23,292 nt of DNA from contig NYXM01000081.1 in assembly GCA_002685655.1 (NCBI GenBank), forward strand, positions 1 through 23,292, in the 5' to 3' direction. Source of the stretch: Planctomycetaceae bacterium. GTDB lineage: Bacteria; Planctomycetota; Planctomycetia; Pirellulales; Pirellulaceae. The translations under genes were made by a program, and so were the position numbers. A model generated the notes under the pieces. It saw nothing but the letters and a program-made list of their open reading frames with translations. It did not search any database and was not told where the DNA came from. This document shows positions 8,410 through 16,469 of this stretch, one piece after another; positions within the stretch are counted from its first letter, which is position 1, and every line of letters begins with the position of its first letter.

Positions 8410-9447
8410 ATGAAAACAGAACGACGACACGAATTGCAAACGAATATTTTGGCTGATTGGCTAGGCCACAAGACCGAAGCCATCCGGCCATACTTCAAGC
8501 TTATTCTCGGCGGAATCGCCGCGGTCTTGATCGTGGCGATCGTGGCGACCGTCATCTCCAACCAGCAGTTGGAACGATCGTCGCAAGGCTGGGCGGATTA
8601 TTTTGCGGCATCTACGGGAGATAGTACCGATCGGCTGAGAACCGTTGCCGAGGAGCACGCTGGAACACTGCCGGCCGTCTGGGCCACGCTGCGAGAAGCT
8701 GACCTTGAATTGGCGCGTGGCATCCGTGCGTTGTATACCAGTCGTGGCGAGTCGACCGAAGCGATCGGCACGGCGAGAAGGCTGTACTCTCGGGTCGCGG
8801 CTGGCGCGGCTGGCCTTCCAGACTTGAGACAGGCAGCGCAATTCGGAACGGCGCAGGCTTTCGAGGCCGAAGGGGAAGTCGACAAAGCAAAGGATTACTA
8901 CCAACAAGCCATCGCCTTGGCCAGAGACTCGTCCATTGGCAAGCAAGCCCAGTTACGACTGGATCGTCTCAGTGACAAGGATGCCGCACAATGGTTGGCT
9001 TGGTTTGCTCGCCAGACGCCACAACCCCGCACGTCTCCAGGTGGATTTCCGGGTGGTGGATTCCCAGGAGGGTTCCCCGGCGGAGCTGACGACGGACTTG
9101 ATTTGCCACGCGACTTGTCGGAAATACCAGGTCGGCCCGACCTCTCACTTCCCCTGCCGTTTGAGGGCACGAACCAGCGCGCCGAGTCGTCGTTGCCAAG
9201 CGAAGATCCTACGGCTACCACGCCAGCTTCAGAAGGAGCGGAGCCAAAAGGAACTGAGCCGGAAACAAAGAAGCCGGAGGCGACCGATCCCGCAGCTACG
9301 ACACCGGATTCCACGACGCCGGAATCCACTGCATCTGAACCGGCCACTTCCGTTGAACCGGCACCCACGCCAAAAGCTCCGGCAGCGGACAAGTCCGTTG
9401 AGACACCGGCAGATCCTCCCTCAGGGGATGGCGCGGCGAGCCAGTAG
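8410..9447 (+). CDS. Membrane-anchored TPR (YfgM-like) protein with disordered tail
   Basis: A 345-residue protein. Residues 1-20 (MKTERRHELQTNILADWLG) are followed by one membrane helix, LILGGIAAVLIVAIVATVI, at about 30-50. Then comes a helical region resembling the YfgM/TPR_21 fold (about 55-190, for example AQAFEAEGEVDKAKDYYQQAIALAR). In E. coli YfgM is an inner-membrane protein that works with the SecYEG/periplasmic chaperone network; similar activity here is inference. From about 211 the protein is low complexity: a GGFPGG repeat block at 211-225 and a long tail of P, E, T, S and A, probably disordered in the periplasm. ATG at 8410 is preferred over ATG at 8395 because family members open this way, but neither has a strong ribosome binding site. 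Only three bases separate it from the pseudouridine synthase, so the two are co-transcribed. Confidence 0.82.
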   Translation: MKTERRHELQTNILADWLGHKTEAIRPYFKLILGGIAAVLIVAIVATVISNQQLERSSQGWADYFAASTGDSTDRLRTVAEEHAGTLPAVWATLREADLELARGIRALYTSRGESTEAIGTARRLYSRVAAGAAGLPDLRQAAQFGTAQAFEAEGEVDKAKDYYQQAIALARDSSIGKQAQLRLDRLSDKDAAQWLAWFARQTPQPRTSPGGFPGGGFPGGFPGGADDGLDLPRDLSEIPGRPDLSLPLPFEGTNQRAESSLPSEDPTATTPASEGAEPKGTEPETKKPEATDPAATTPDSTTPESTASEPATSVEPAPTPKAPAADKSVETPADPPSGDGAASQ

Positions 9448-9450
9448 AGC

Positions 9451-10446
9451 ATGACGTCAGACGAGCCTTCTGCCGAACCTGAAACGATTGTGGTGGGTCC
9501 GGAGTCCGAAGGGTTGCGATTGGATCAGTTTCTTGCCTCGCAATTCCCGCAATACAGCCGCGTTCATTTGCGCCGCGTCATCAATGCGGCGGCCGTCCAG
9601 GTAGACGGCAAGCGGACCAAGGCGTCTTATCGGCTCGTCGCCGCGCAGTGCGTCACGATCGTCCTTCCCGAACTCCCGCGCGAAGGTCCCCAACCCGAGG
9701 AACTGCCGCTGGATGTGCTGTTTGAGGACGATCATTTGATTGCGGTGAATAAGGCACCAGGAATGGTCGTGCACCCGGCAAAAGGGCATTGGGCCGGGAC
9801 GTTGACGAGTGCCCTGGCGTTTCATTTTGAAACGCTCAGCAGTATCGGCGGGCCCACCCGGCCCGGCATTGTGCACCGACTCGACCGCGAAACCAGTGGC
9901 GTCATGGTGGTCGCCAAGACCGACAGGGCGCATCATCAGCTGGCGTCTCAATTCGAGCAGCGAACCGCCAAGAAAGCGTACCAGGCGATTGTGCTCGGCA
10001 CGCCCGATCGCGATCGCGATATGATCGATCAGCCCATTGGTGCCCATCCGTATTCGCGTGAGAAAAAGGCGATTCGAGCGGATCATTCGACCAGTCGAGA
10101 AGCACGCACTTTTTACGAAGTAAAGGAGCGGTTTGACGGCTTTGCACTGCTGCACCTTGCACCGCAAACTGGGCGTACCCATCAAATCCGCGTGCACCTG
10201 ACACACTTGGGCCACCCCGTACTGTGTGATCGGCTGTACGGAGGCCGTTCTCAGATTTCACGTGACGAGCTATCGGCAGTGAAGCATTGCCAATCGACAA
10301 ACGTGGACCAGGAAGTCGTCCTGAAGCGTCAGGCCTTGCACGCGCGCTGCTTGTCTCTTCAGCACCCGATCACGGGCGAGCCCATTTCGTTTTCGGCACC
10401 GCTGCCACCGGATATGCAAACAGTCTTGGCCGTCTTACGCCGATAG
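9451..10446 (+). CDS. RluA-family pseudouridine synthase (RluD-like)
   Basis: A 331-residue enzyme. An S4 RNA-binding domain at about 20-75 (LRLDQFLASQFPQYSRVHLRR) is followed by the RluA catalytic domain with HRLDRETSG at 142-150. The aspartate at 145 is the catalytic residue that attacks uridine. Further family landmarks are AVNKAPGMVVHP, AKKAYQAIV, PQTGRTHQIRVHL and GHPVLCDRLYGG. The family converts uridines to pseudouridine in structural RNA; a domain order with S4 first resembles RluD and RluC, which act on large-subunit rRNA. The exact target site cannot be told from sequence alone, so no symbol is given. The ATG follows the stop of the TPR gene after three bases, so expression is probably coupled. 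It converges on the deacetylase gene with a gap of 29 bases. Confidence 0.95.
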   Translation: MTSDEPSAEPETIVVGPESEGLRLDQFLASQFPQYSRVHLRRVINAAAVQVDGKRTKASYRLVAAQCVTIVLPELPREGPQPEELPLDVLFEDDHLIAVNKAPGMVVHPAKGHWAGTLTSALAFHFETLSSIGGPTRPGIVHRLDRETSGVMVVAKTDRAHHQLASQFEQRTAKKAYQAIVLGTPDRDRDMIDQPIGAHPYSREKKAIRADHSTSREARTFYEVKERFDGFALLHLAPQTGRTHQIRVHLTHLGHPVLCDRLYGGRSQISRDELSAVKHCQSTNVDQEVVLKRQALHARCLSLQHPITGEPISFSAPLPPDMQTVLAVLRR

Positions 10447-10475
10447 CCTGGATACCGGTTAGTGAACAATCCACA

Positions 10476-11546
10476 CTATACGGCAACGTGCTTCGCAATC
10501 GTACTCAGCGCGACGATTTCGGCCTTGTCTCCGGCTTGTTTGACCAGATCGCAGATAAGCTTGACCGTGTTGAAGTTCGGATCTTCAACGTACATGATCG
10601 ATGGATGGCAGAGAAAATCAAATGCCGCACCGTTGTCAATGGCCCACTCCACGCACTGGCGAACGGACTTCAGAAAATGGTCGAGTTTCCAGCGACTCGT
10701 GCGGAACGCTCCAACATCGCTGATCGGGCTCATCGGGATCTCGATTAGTCCTGTTGGATAGACAAATGGCTGCGCCTGCCGTTGAGCGTTGACGATTGAC
10801 TCGAACACATCCTGCGTCGGCTCCTTGCCCGGCTCGCTGCTTTTGTGCGGTGGGTATTTTGAACTGACCCACGTAAAGCCTTCATCAAGCAACAACCGTT
10901 GGATGTCTTCTCGTCCAACGAGAGCGGCGCGCGAACCGCCTGGCGTACGGAAGCCATTGGCGTCGATCCCGACGCGCTGTTTCATGGCCAGCGTCGTCAT
11001 ACGAATGTTTTCGCGTATGACATCCTGCGTCGTCTTTCCGCGGACTAACCACGGGGATCGTTGAAAACGAAATTGCGTCTGTTCTGGTTTTGTGGCCCAG
11101 ACATTGACATGATCGTAGGTGTGGTTGCCCACGGGATGGCCCAACTCGACAATGTCTTTTAGCCAACCAATATCGGATTGCTCCAACACACGGCCGACAC
11201 AGAAGAAATGGATCAGTCCACCTCGGTCGTTTGCAATGCGGGCGGCATCGAGCGCATACTTCTTGGTGGGCTCGTTCAAGTTTCCCTTTTGATAGTCCCA
11301 CTCCATCATGTCCCGTGTTGGATACATGCGGCTCATTTCCAGGTCCAACGTGATGGCGATGCGAGCCTTGCCGTTGGGTGAGTCGTCCTGACGCTGTGCG
11401 GATGCTGTCCTGGCAACCATGGCACCCGTGAGTGAACTCTGCAGGAAATGACGTCGCGATATGGGAACGCGAGTCGTATCAAAAAGTGTTGTTCCGAGGA
11501 AATCCCGCCGTCCGTTTTCGCCAACTTGCCTATCATAATCTGTCAT
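10476..11546 (-). CDS. Tat-exported polysaccharide deacetylase
   Basis: A 356-residue protein of the NodB/CE4-type polysaccharide deacetylase fold. Motif 1 is ITLDLEMS (D68, with E70 where many members have a second Asp), motif 2 is NHTYDH (H142, H146), motif 3 is GFRTPGG (R200, P202), and a late CHP (H314) supplies the final histidine. D/H/H metal binding and hydrolysis of N- or O-acetyl groups are known for the family; the substrate is not visible. The N-terminus has two twin-arginine motifs, GRRDFLGTT (13-14) and SRRHFLQSSLTGAMVARTASA (31-32), only the second followed by a hydrophobic stretch and A-S-A cleavage site. The start at 11546 is supported by AGGAGA six bases upstream. It follows the lyase gene on the same strand by 114 bases and is probably transcribed with it. 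Confidence 0.88.
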   Translation of the reverse strand: MTDYDRQVGENGRRDFLGTTLFDTTRVPISRRHFLQSSLTGAMVARTASAQRQDDSPNGKARIAITLDLEMSRMYPTRDMMEWDYQKGNLNEPTKKYALDAARIANDRGGLIHFFCVGRVLEQSDIGWLKDIVELGHPVGNHTYDHVNVWATKPEQTQFRFQRSPWLVRGKTTQDVIRENIRMTTLAMKQRVGIDANGFRTPGGSRAALVGREDIQRLLLDEGFTWVSSKYPPHKSSEPGKEPTQDVFESIVNAQRQAQPFVYPTGLIEIPMSPISDVGAFRTSRWKLDHFLKSVRQCVEWAIDNGAAFDFLCHPSIMYVEDPNFNTVKLICDLVKQAGDKAEIVALSTIAKHVAV

Positions 11547-11660
11547 GTTTGTTCTCCTGCTGAAGTACGAAGAGGCAAACTATCTTAGCAACCATGACAC
11601 CTTGACCCCTGAGGAGAAGGTGGTCTATCGAGATGTACGGTGTCGCCTTCCCAGCGGCCT

Positions 11661-13442
11661 TTATTTCTCTCGCAATCGCACCTCCAGAATAACGGTCTCG
11701 TCGTCCGCCGAGGGTCGGATGGTAGCTCGCGGGAACTTTGCCGGCGCCGGGTCAATCATTGCGAGCTTCCCGAAACCAACAGCCAACGTCACCGTATGAC
11801 CGGCCGGCTCCCAGGTGGCGATCTCACCCGCCGAAACTGACAGACTGACGCGGTCGCCCCACGTGATCTTGTTCCCGTCGCGGGCCGGCTTGCCGTGACA
11901 CCACCATTGCCACTCGCCAGCAGCTTGCCGACGGATGACGAGCCGGTCGGGGCGGCGGAGGGTGACGGTCACCGCTTCTTCTGCATTTCCAATGCGAATC
12001 GTTGCTACGGAACCGTCATCCGTGACACCTCGGATGGAATGGTTTTGGGGGACTCCATCGGTGATCAACACTGGATGCCCTCCTGCATGGACGACCAATC
12101 GCGACTTTCCCACGGCAACCAACAGGTCGCCAGGTTTCCAGGATGCCCGTGCGTACACTTGGCCAACCGAAGGAAAGTGGTACAAGAGCTTCGCACGACT
12201 ATTTGGTGATTCCTTGTTCCCTTTCGCTCGTTCCTCCAGCCCTGCGGTAGCTCGTGCATTGCGACTGAGTCGCGGCGCTTTTCCGGGTTCCGCCGAAACG
12301 CTCGCATCACACCAAACGTAGGCGTATCCTCCCAGTTCGAAGAGAAGCTGTTCACCATGGGGAGTGATGTAGCGAGTTTTTTGGATTCGCCCCAGTGATC
12401 GATCCCAAAGCGCTAGATCTTGACAGACGGGTCGTCGATACTCTCGGGCCAAAAACATAAGCACGGGGGCGTAATAGTCGAGTTGCCCGTAAGGTGGTTC
12501 CAAGGCCACGGTCTGATGGGAACGGTTGTAACCGGGATTCTTCTCGGCAGCCACCGACGCCAAGGCGAGATCGGCGTTCATGTACTTCTTGTACTTGCCG
12601 AACAAGTCGCGCCCCGTGACGCGGCGAAGGGCATCCATGAAGAACAGACGGTAGTGCATCGTGGAGGCCCAGAACGTCGCCCCTTCGACGTGGGCTCCGT
12701 CCGGTGCCAGGCCGGTCGGCAGCAAGTGTTCCTCGAACTTCTTCACTGTGGCCGCTACCCACGTATCGGCTTCGGGCACCTCACCGAGAAGCGCTAGACC
12801 CGCAACGCCGAACGATCCCCATTCGACGCTTGCGTGGTGTGTGTGAAAACCGGGGCCGGAAATGCTCGGAGTTGCGAAGTAGCCGGCGTAATACTTGCGG
12901 CAGATGTCTGCGAGCATTTCGCGAACTTCGCGCCGCTGCGCCTCGTTGAAGCGGTCGTATGCCATGTCGTAGCCGACGGCGACGCCTTTTAACAGCCGGC
13001 TGACGGCATACGCCTTCGACCCGTCTGGCTGCCCCTCCGCCTCGCTTCTCCATGCCCGGCAACTGGCCAGCACCCAGTCGCGTGCCGTGTCGCCATACCG
13101 CTGGTCACCACTGAGTGTGTATGCGAAGCAGAGATGTTCGGTCACGGCCAGATCGCCCATGATGGCGTAGAAACGATCGTAGAGATTCTCGTAGATCGGG
13201 TCGGGCTTTACGGGCGCGATCCAGGCTTCGCGCGGAGTCCGCGTCAAACACCAGTCGGCGGACTCGCGGACGTTATTCCAGATCTTCTTGTGTACACCTA
13301 TCTGCCTCAACTCGCGCAGCCGAGGGAGTTCGTCAGCCGTGAAGTACAATCGCGGATGGTCGACTATCACTCGCACCTCTGCCGAAGCTGGCTTTGCCAA
13401 GAGTGTGAAGATAGCCAAGAGCACCGACAACATCTCTTTCAT
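11661..13442 (-). CDS. Secreted heparinase/alginate-lyase-like protein
   Basis: A 593-residue exported protein. A signal peptide (MLSVLLAIFTLLAKPASA) is followed by HPRLYFTADELPRLREL, a frequent opening of heparinase II/III-like and DUF4962-type proteins. An alpha/alpha-toroid region follows at about 30-370, with GPGFHTHHASVEWG at about 196-209 and APDGAHVEGATFW at about 246-258, positions where polysaccharide lyases carry catalytic His/Tyr/Glu residues. A beta-sandwich domain follows, with VVHAGGHPVLITDG around 450-463, matching the heparinase C-terminal domain. Such enzymes cleave uronic-acid glycans by beta-elimination. The specific glycan is not visible, and the family also has members of unproven activity. 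The start at 13442 has AGGAG nine bases upstream. It is the first gene of a minus-strand pair with the deacetylase and is divergent from the large plus-strand operon. Confidence 0.8.
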   Translation of the reverse strand: MKEMLSVLLAIFTLLAKPASAEVRVIVDHPRLYFTADELPRLRELRQIGVHKKIWNNVRESADWCLTRTPREAWIAPVKPDPIYENLYDRFYAIMGDLAVTEHLCFAYTLSGDQRYGDTARDWVLASCRAWRSEAEGQPDGSKAYAVSRLLKGVAVGYDMAYDRFNEAQRREVREMLADICRKYYAGYFATPSISGPGFHTHHASVEWGSFGVAGLALLGEVPEADTWVAATVKKFEEHLLPTGLAPDGAHVEGATFWASTMHYRLFFMDALRRVTGRDLFGKYKKYMNADLALASVAAEKNPGYNRSHQTVALEPPYGQLDYYAPVLMFLAREYRRPVCQDLALWDRSLGRIQKTRYITPHGEQLLFELGGYAYVWCDASVSAEPGKAPRLSRNARATAGLEERAKGNKESPNSRAKLLYHFPSVGQVYARASWKPGDLLVAVGKSRLVVHAGGHPVLITDGVPQNHSIRGVTDDGSVATIRIGNAEEAVTVTLRRPDRLVIRRQAAGEWQWWCHGKPARDGNKITWGDRVSLSVSAGEIATWEPAGHTVTLAVGFGKLAMIDPAPAKFPRATIRPSADDETVILEVRLREK

Positions 13443-13515
13443 GTCAACTGGCTCCTTTGATCGAAGTCTTCGTCTGCCTCGAAACGCGGGAAGTTATCGT
13501 AACAGACCTCAAAGA

Positions 13516-13543
13516 TTGTCGTCTTGCCTAAACAAAGTATAAT
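13516..13543 (+). promoter_or_regulatory. Promoter of the large plus-strand operon
   Basis: TTGTCG (13516-13521) and a perfect TATAAT (13538-13543) are separated by 16 bases. The start would lie near 13550, about 60 bases before the leader ORF and 175 before the HzsA-like gene. The AT-rich box is conspicuous in this GC-rich DNA. The same bases read on the minus strand give TATTAT (13539-13544) and TATACT (13536-13541), so the divergent lyase gene might use the same spot, although its -35 is poor. Confidence 0.55.
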
Positions 13544-13610
13544 ACCGCCACATTGTCCTGTTTTACGTCGGAGGCCTTGTTCCGCGGAGTGGGAGCGGTT
13601 GATCACCTGG

Positions 13611-13727
13611 ATGGATATTTACGCGCAGATTACCGGCTCTTACGGCGCCGAGTTAGAGCAACGGCTCCAGGAGTTTCGAAAACAGCTGGGTCGAGTGCTT
13701 GCTGCCGGGGATCGGTGGCTGCCATGA
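13611..13727 (+). CDS. Possible 38-residue leader ORF coupled by ATGA overlap
   Basis: A short reading frame from ATG 13611 (or TTG 13599, which has GGAG nine bases upstream) to the TGA at 13725-13727. That stop overlaps the start of the HzsA-like gene as ATGA. The product would be strongly helical and charged, with AELEQRLQEFRKQLGRVLAA at its centre, and has no signal peptide. It lies after the predicted transcription start, so it would be on the transcript. I do not recognise the sequence. It could be a genuine small protein, a translational-coupling leader, or chance. Its neighbour has only a GGTGG five bases upstream of its ATG, which makes coupling plausible. Confidence 0.35.
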   Translation: MDIYAQITGSYGAELEQRLQEFRKQLGRVLAAGDRWLP

Positions 13728-16423
13728 GACTCGCGCCGTTGTATCCTCTGTTGGCCGCGGTCGCCCTCTCGATCTGCGGTACCGCTGCCGGCCAATCGGG
13801 TGTCCCGGCGAGATTGAGTTTCGAGGCACGACAGGCAGTTCTGCGTGTTGCTGGGGGCGACACGCTTTCTCTCGAGGGACAGCAGTACCTGTCACGTTTG
13901 GCAGCCTTCGAGCGACGGCAACGCTCTGTTCGGCCGGAGGCGAAACCGGCCGCCGAGGTTCATGAATTCCTGGGCGGACAGGTTGAGAGTCTGGGGCCGA
14001 TCGTTTTCTTTACGCGGCATCCGCTCACCCGGCCCAATGCCGCCGGGTGCACCATCTGGCAGAGCGTTCCGGAGCGTTGGGGATGCAGTATTCGCATCTA
14101 CGATCCGGCGCGAGCGGACGCGCCGGCGAAGTCGATCTTCCGGGATCCGGAGGGCTCGATCTTCGACATGAGCCTTTCCCAAGACGGTACCGCGTTGTTC
14201 TTCTCCTACAAGAAGCGAAACGATCGCTGTTGGCAGATTTACGAGATCGGCATCGACGGCCGAGGGTTGAAGAGCATCAGTCGGGACCCAACCCATTACG
14301 ACGTCAGCCCGGTCGAGTTGCCTGATGGCGATTTGCTTTTCGTCTCCACGCGCCGGGGAGGATTCTTGTTGTCCGAAACCGGGCCTCGTTCCAATCTGCA
14401 CGTCATGAAGCGAGACGGCAGTCATGTGCGATGCGTGAGCCAGAACACCCTCTCTGATTTTTCGCCGCACCTGTTGCCCGACGGCCGTGTACTGTTCACG
14501 CGCTGGGAGTATGTCGATCGCGACGTCGAGTACCGGCTGGGGCTTTGGACGCAGAGGCCCGACGGGCGGCATTTTCAGCATTTTTTCGGCAACGCTATCC
14601 GCGAAGTGGGCATGTTCTGGCAGGCCCGACCGGTTCCGGGGCACGACAACCTGCTGGTGGCTACCTTCGCCCCGCCCAACGGTTGGCCCCACGGAGCGAT
14701 TGGCTTGGTGCAAAACCGACTGGGACCGGACGCTCGCCGCGACCGAGGCTTTGTTTGGATCACTGAGGAACTTTCCAACGTGGGCGACTCGTCGATCCAC
14801 GCAGACGGCATGAGTTACCAGGACATGGACGACGGCCGGTTGCTGGACCTCGCCAGGGACGACGACGAGTTCCGCGGCAATCGAGAGCAGATTGATCTGT
14901 CCGTCGCCCACGAATTTGAGGCGCGCGCCGACAAGTGGTTTGACTCGTCGCGTTGGCAATACCGCGATCCGTTTCCGGTCAACGACTATCTCTTTCTCGT
15001 CTCGTACGGTGGAGGTGGCGAGTCGGGACGCTTCGCTTTGTACTTGTTAGACCTCTGCGGCAACAGAGTCCCGGTTTACGCCACTCCGCAAATGGGCTGC
15101 TACAGTCCGTTACTCTTGCAGCCGCGAAACGTCCCTTCCGTGCCCCTCATCTCCGGACGTACTCTGAAACACAGCGCATCAGATGGTTCCTGGGCCACGC
15201 TCCTGGTCACAGACGTTTATCGCGGCATGTCGAGTGTCCGCCGAGGCCAGGCTCGCTACATTCAGATCATGGAGCAGGTTCCCAAAACACGCGAATGGAG
15301 CCGGCGCGCTTACGATCAGTCGCCCGTGATCGGCTACGGGACGTTCTATACCAAACGCTGTTGGGGCCGTGTACCGATCGAACCGGATGGCTCGGCCCAT
15401 TTCGACGTGCCTGCGCTGCGAGAGGTGTACTTGCAGGTGCTCGATGCCGAAGGCCGCGAGCTACAGCGGCAAACGTCGTCCATCCAGCTCATGCCCAACG
15501 AAGTGCGCAGTTGCATCGGCTGCCACGAGCCTCGCAATTCGGCACCGCCAAGGGCCCATGTTCCGCTGGCCGCCCGCAGACCGGCGACTCGACCCGTGCC
15601 GCCGCGATGGACAGCCGACGGCATGATCGATTTCGTAACAGTCGTCGAGCCGGTGCTCGAAAAATACTGCGTCGTCTGCCACAGCGGACCGAATCCGAAA
15701 GGGGGCTGCGACCTCTCGGGTGACAAGACACGATTGTTCAACATGGCCTACGACAACTTGCTGGGGCGGAGTGCATCCTACCGCCAGCACAACTTGACCA
15801 CCGGTCGGATGCTGTCGCAGGAAGCGGCCCGTGGTCGCCCGCTCGTCCATTTCTATTGGCTCCGCCGGTCGCCGACGGCGGTGAATCGTCCGCTGTGGTC
15901 GGGTTCCTACGTCAGCCGGCTTGTGGACTATCTCGACGCCGGCCACTGCGGACAGGATGTTCTTGTCCAAGACCGACAACGAATTGCCATCTGGATCGAC
16001 GCCAACGTTCCCTATTACGGCACTTACGACGCCAGCCGGCCGTTGTCGCCCGGTGGTCGTGATCTTTGCACCGATACCGATACGGGCCGCGAGGCGACAT
16101 GGTTTGCCGACCGGTTCCTGGAAGTCTACAACCGGCGATGTGCTCGGTGCCACGGCAAATTTCCCCATCCCAACGACCACGAGAACATCTGGAACGGCCG
16201 ATTCGCCTGGATTAACTTCACGCACCCAGAGTGGAGTCCGGCCCTTTCAGCCCACTTAAGCAAGAAGGCTGGCGGCCGCGGCCTTCCGACGGAGCGTTTC
16301 GACGGCGAGACGCCGTTGTTCACCGACAAAAGCGATGCCGACTACGTTACAATGCTCGAAGCAATCAGAGAGGGCCGCCGGCAAATGCTTGCCCGGCCGC
16401 GAGTCGATATGGATCCAAAGTGA
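13724..16423 (+). CDS. HzsA-like secreted propeller protein with three CxxCH haem motifs
   Basis: An 899-residue exported protein. A signal peptide (LYPLLAAVALSICGTAAG) precedes a TolB/PD40-like propeller at about 100-480 with blade motifs such as FDMSLSQDGTALFFSYKKRND and DFSPHLLPDGRVLFTRWEY. A segment at about 528-600 resembles the middle domain of hydrazine synthase alpha (GRVPIEPDGSAHFDVPA, then LMPNEVRSCIGCHEPR). CxxCH motifs lie at 597 (CIGCH), 649 (CVVCH) and 806 (CARCH). In anammox bacteria HzsA makes hydrazine, but many non-anammox planctomycetes carry distant relatives of unknown role, and nothing else here suggests anammox. I infer a periplasmic redox or electron-transfer role. Start at 13724 is chosen because the signal peptide follows directly; the frame is open to 13553. 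First main gene of the operon; 46 bases separate it from the next. Confidence 0.85.
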   Translation: MRLAPLYPLLAAVALSICGTAAGQSGVPARLSFEARQAVLRVAGGDTLSLEGQQYLSRLAAFERRQRSVRPEAKPAAEVHEFLGGQVESLGPIVFFTRHPLTRPNAAGCTIWQSVPERWGCSIRIYDPARADAPAKSIFRDPEGSIFDMSLSQDGTALFFSYKKRNDRCWQIYEIGIDGRGLKSISRDPTHYDVSPVELPDGDLLFVSTRRGGFLLSETGPRSNLHVMKRDGSHVRCVSQNTLSDFSPHLLPDGRVLFTRWEYVDRDVEYRLGLWTQRPDGRHFQHFFGNAIREVGMFWQARPVPGHDNLLVATFAPPNGWPHGAIGLVQNRLGPDARRDRGFVWITEELSNVGDSSIHADGMSYQDMDDGRLLDLARDDDEFRGNREQIDLSVAHEFEARADKWFDSSRWQYRDPFPVNDYLFLVSYGGGGESGRFALYLLDLCGNRVPVYATPQMGCYSPLLLQPRNVPSVPLISGRTLKHSASDGSWATLLVTDVYRGMSSVRRGQARYIQIMEQVPKTREWSRRAYDQSPVIGYGTFYTKRCWGRVPIEPDGSAHFDVPALREVYLQVLDAEGRELQRQTSSIQLMPNEVRSCIGCHEPRNSAPPRAHVPLAARRPATRPVPPRWTADGMIDFVTVVEPVLEKYCVVCHSGPNPKGGCDLSGDKTRLFNMAYDNLLGRSASYRQHNLTTGRMLSQEAARGRPLVHFYWLRRSPTAVNRPLWSGSYVSRLVDYLDAGHCGQDVLVQDRQRIAIWIDANVPYYGTYDASRPLSPGGRDLCTDTDTGREATWFADRFLEVYNRRCARCHGKFPHPNDHENIWNGRFAWINFTHPEWSPALSAHLSKKAGGRGLPTERFDGETPLFTDKSDADYVTMLEAIREGRRQMLARPRVDMDPK

Positions 16424-16469
16424 TAGCGTTTCTGTCTTGCGCATGCATCCTGTCATAGAGATGAAGTTC

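Noticed and set aside
10450..10472. GGAT...ATCC hairpin between the convergent pseudouridine synthase and deacetylase genes
   Set aside because: Only 4 bp plus a broken inner stem and no T-tract; too weak to call a terminator.
13577..13723. N-terminal extension of the HzsA-like protein from TTG 13577, which has GGAGG close by
   Set aside because: The added residues are arginine-rich and would bury the signal peptide at 13724 inside the protein; GGAGG is only two bases from the TTG.
13892..14959. 355-codon minus-strand open frame inside the HzsA-like gene
   Set aside because: Shadow of high-GC coding DNA; the plus strand has signal peptide, propeller and haem motifs.
13724..16423. True hydrazine synthase subunit and an anammox genome
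   Set aside because: No HzsB/HzsC, hydroxylamine-oxidoreductase or other anammox genes are nearby, and the surroundings are carbohydrate genes.
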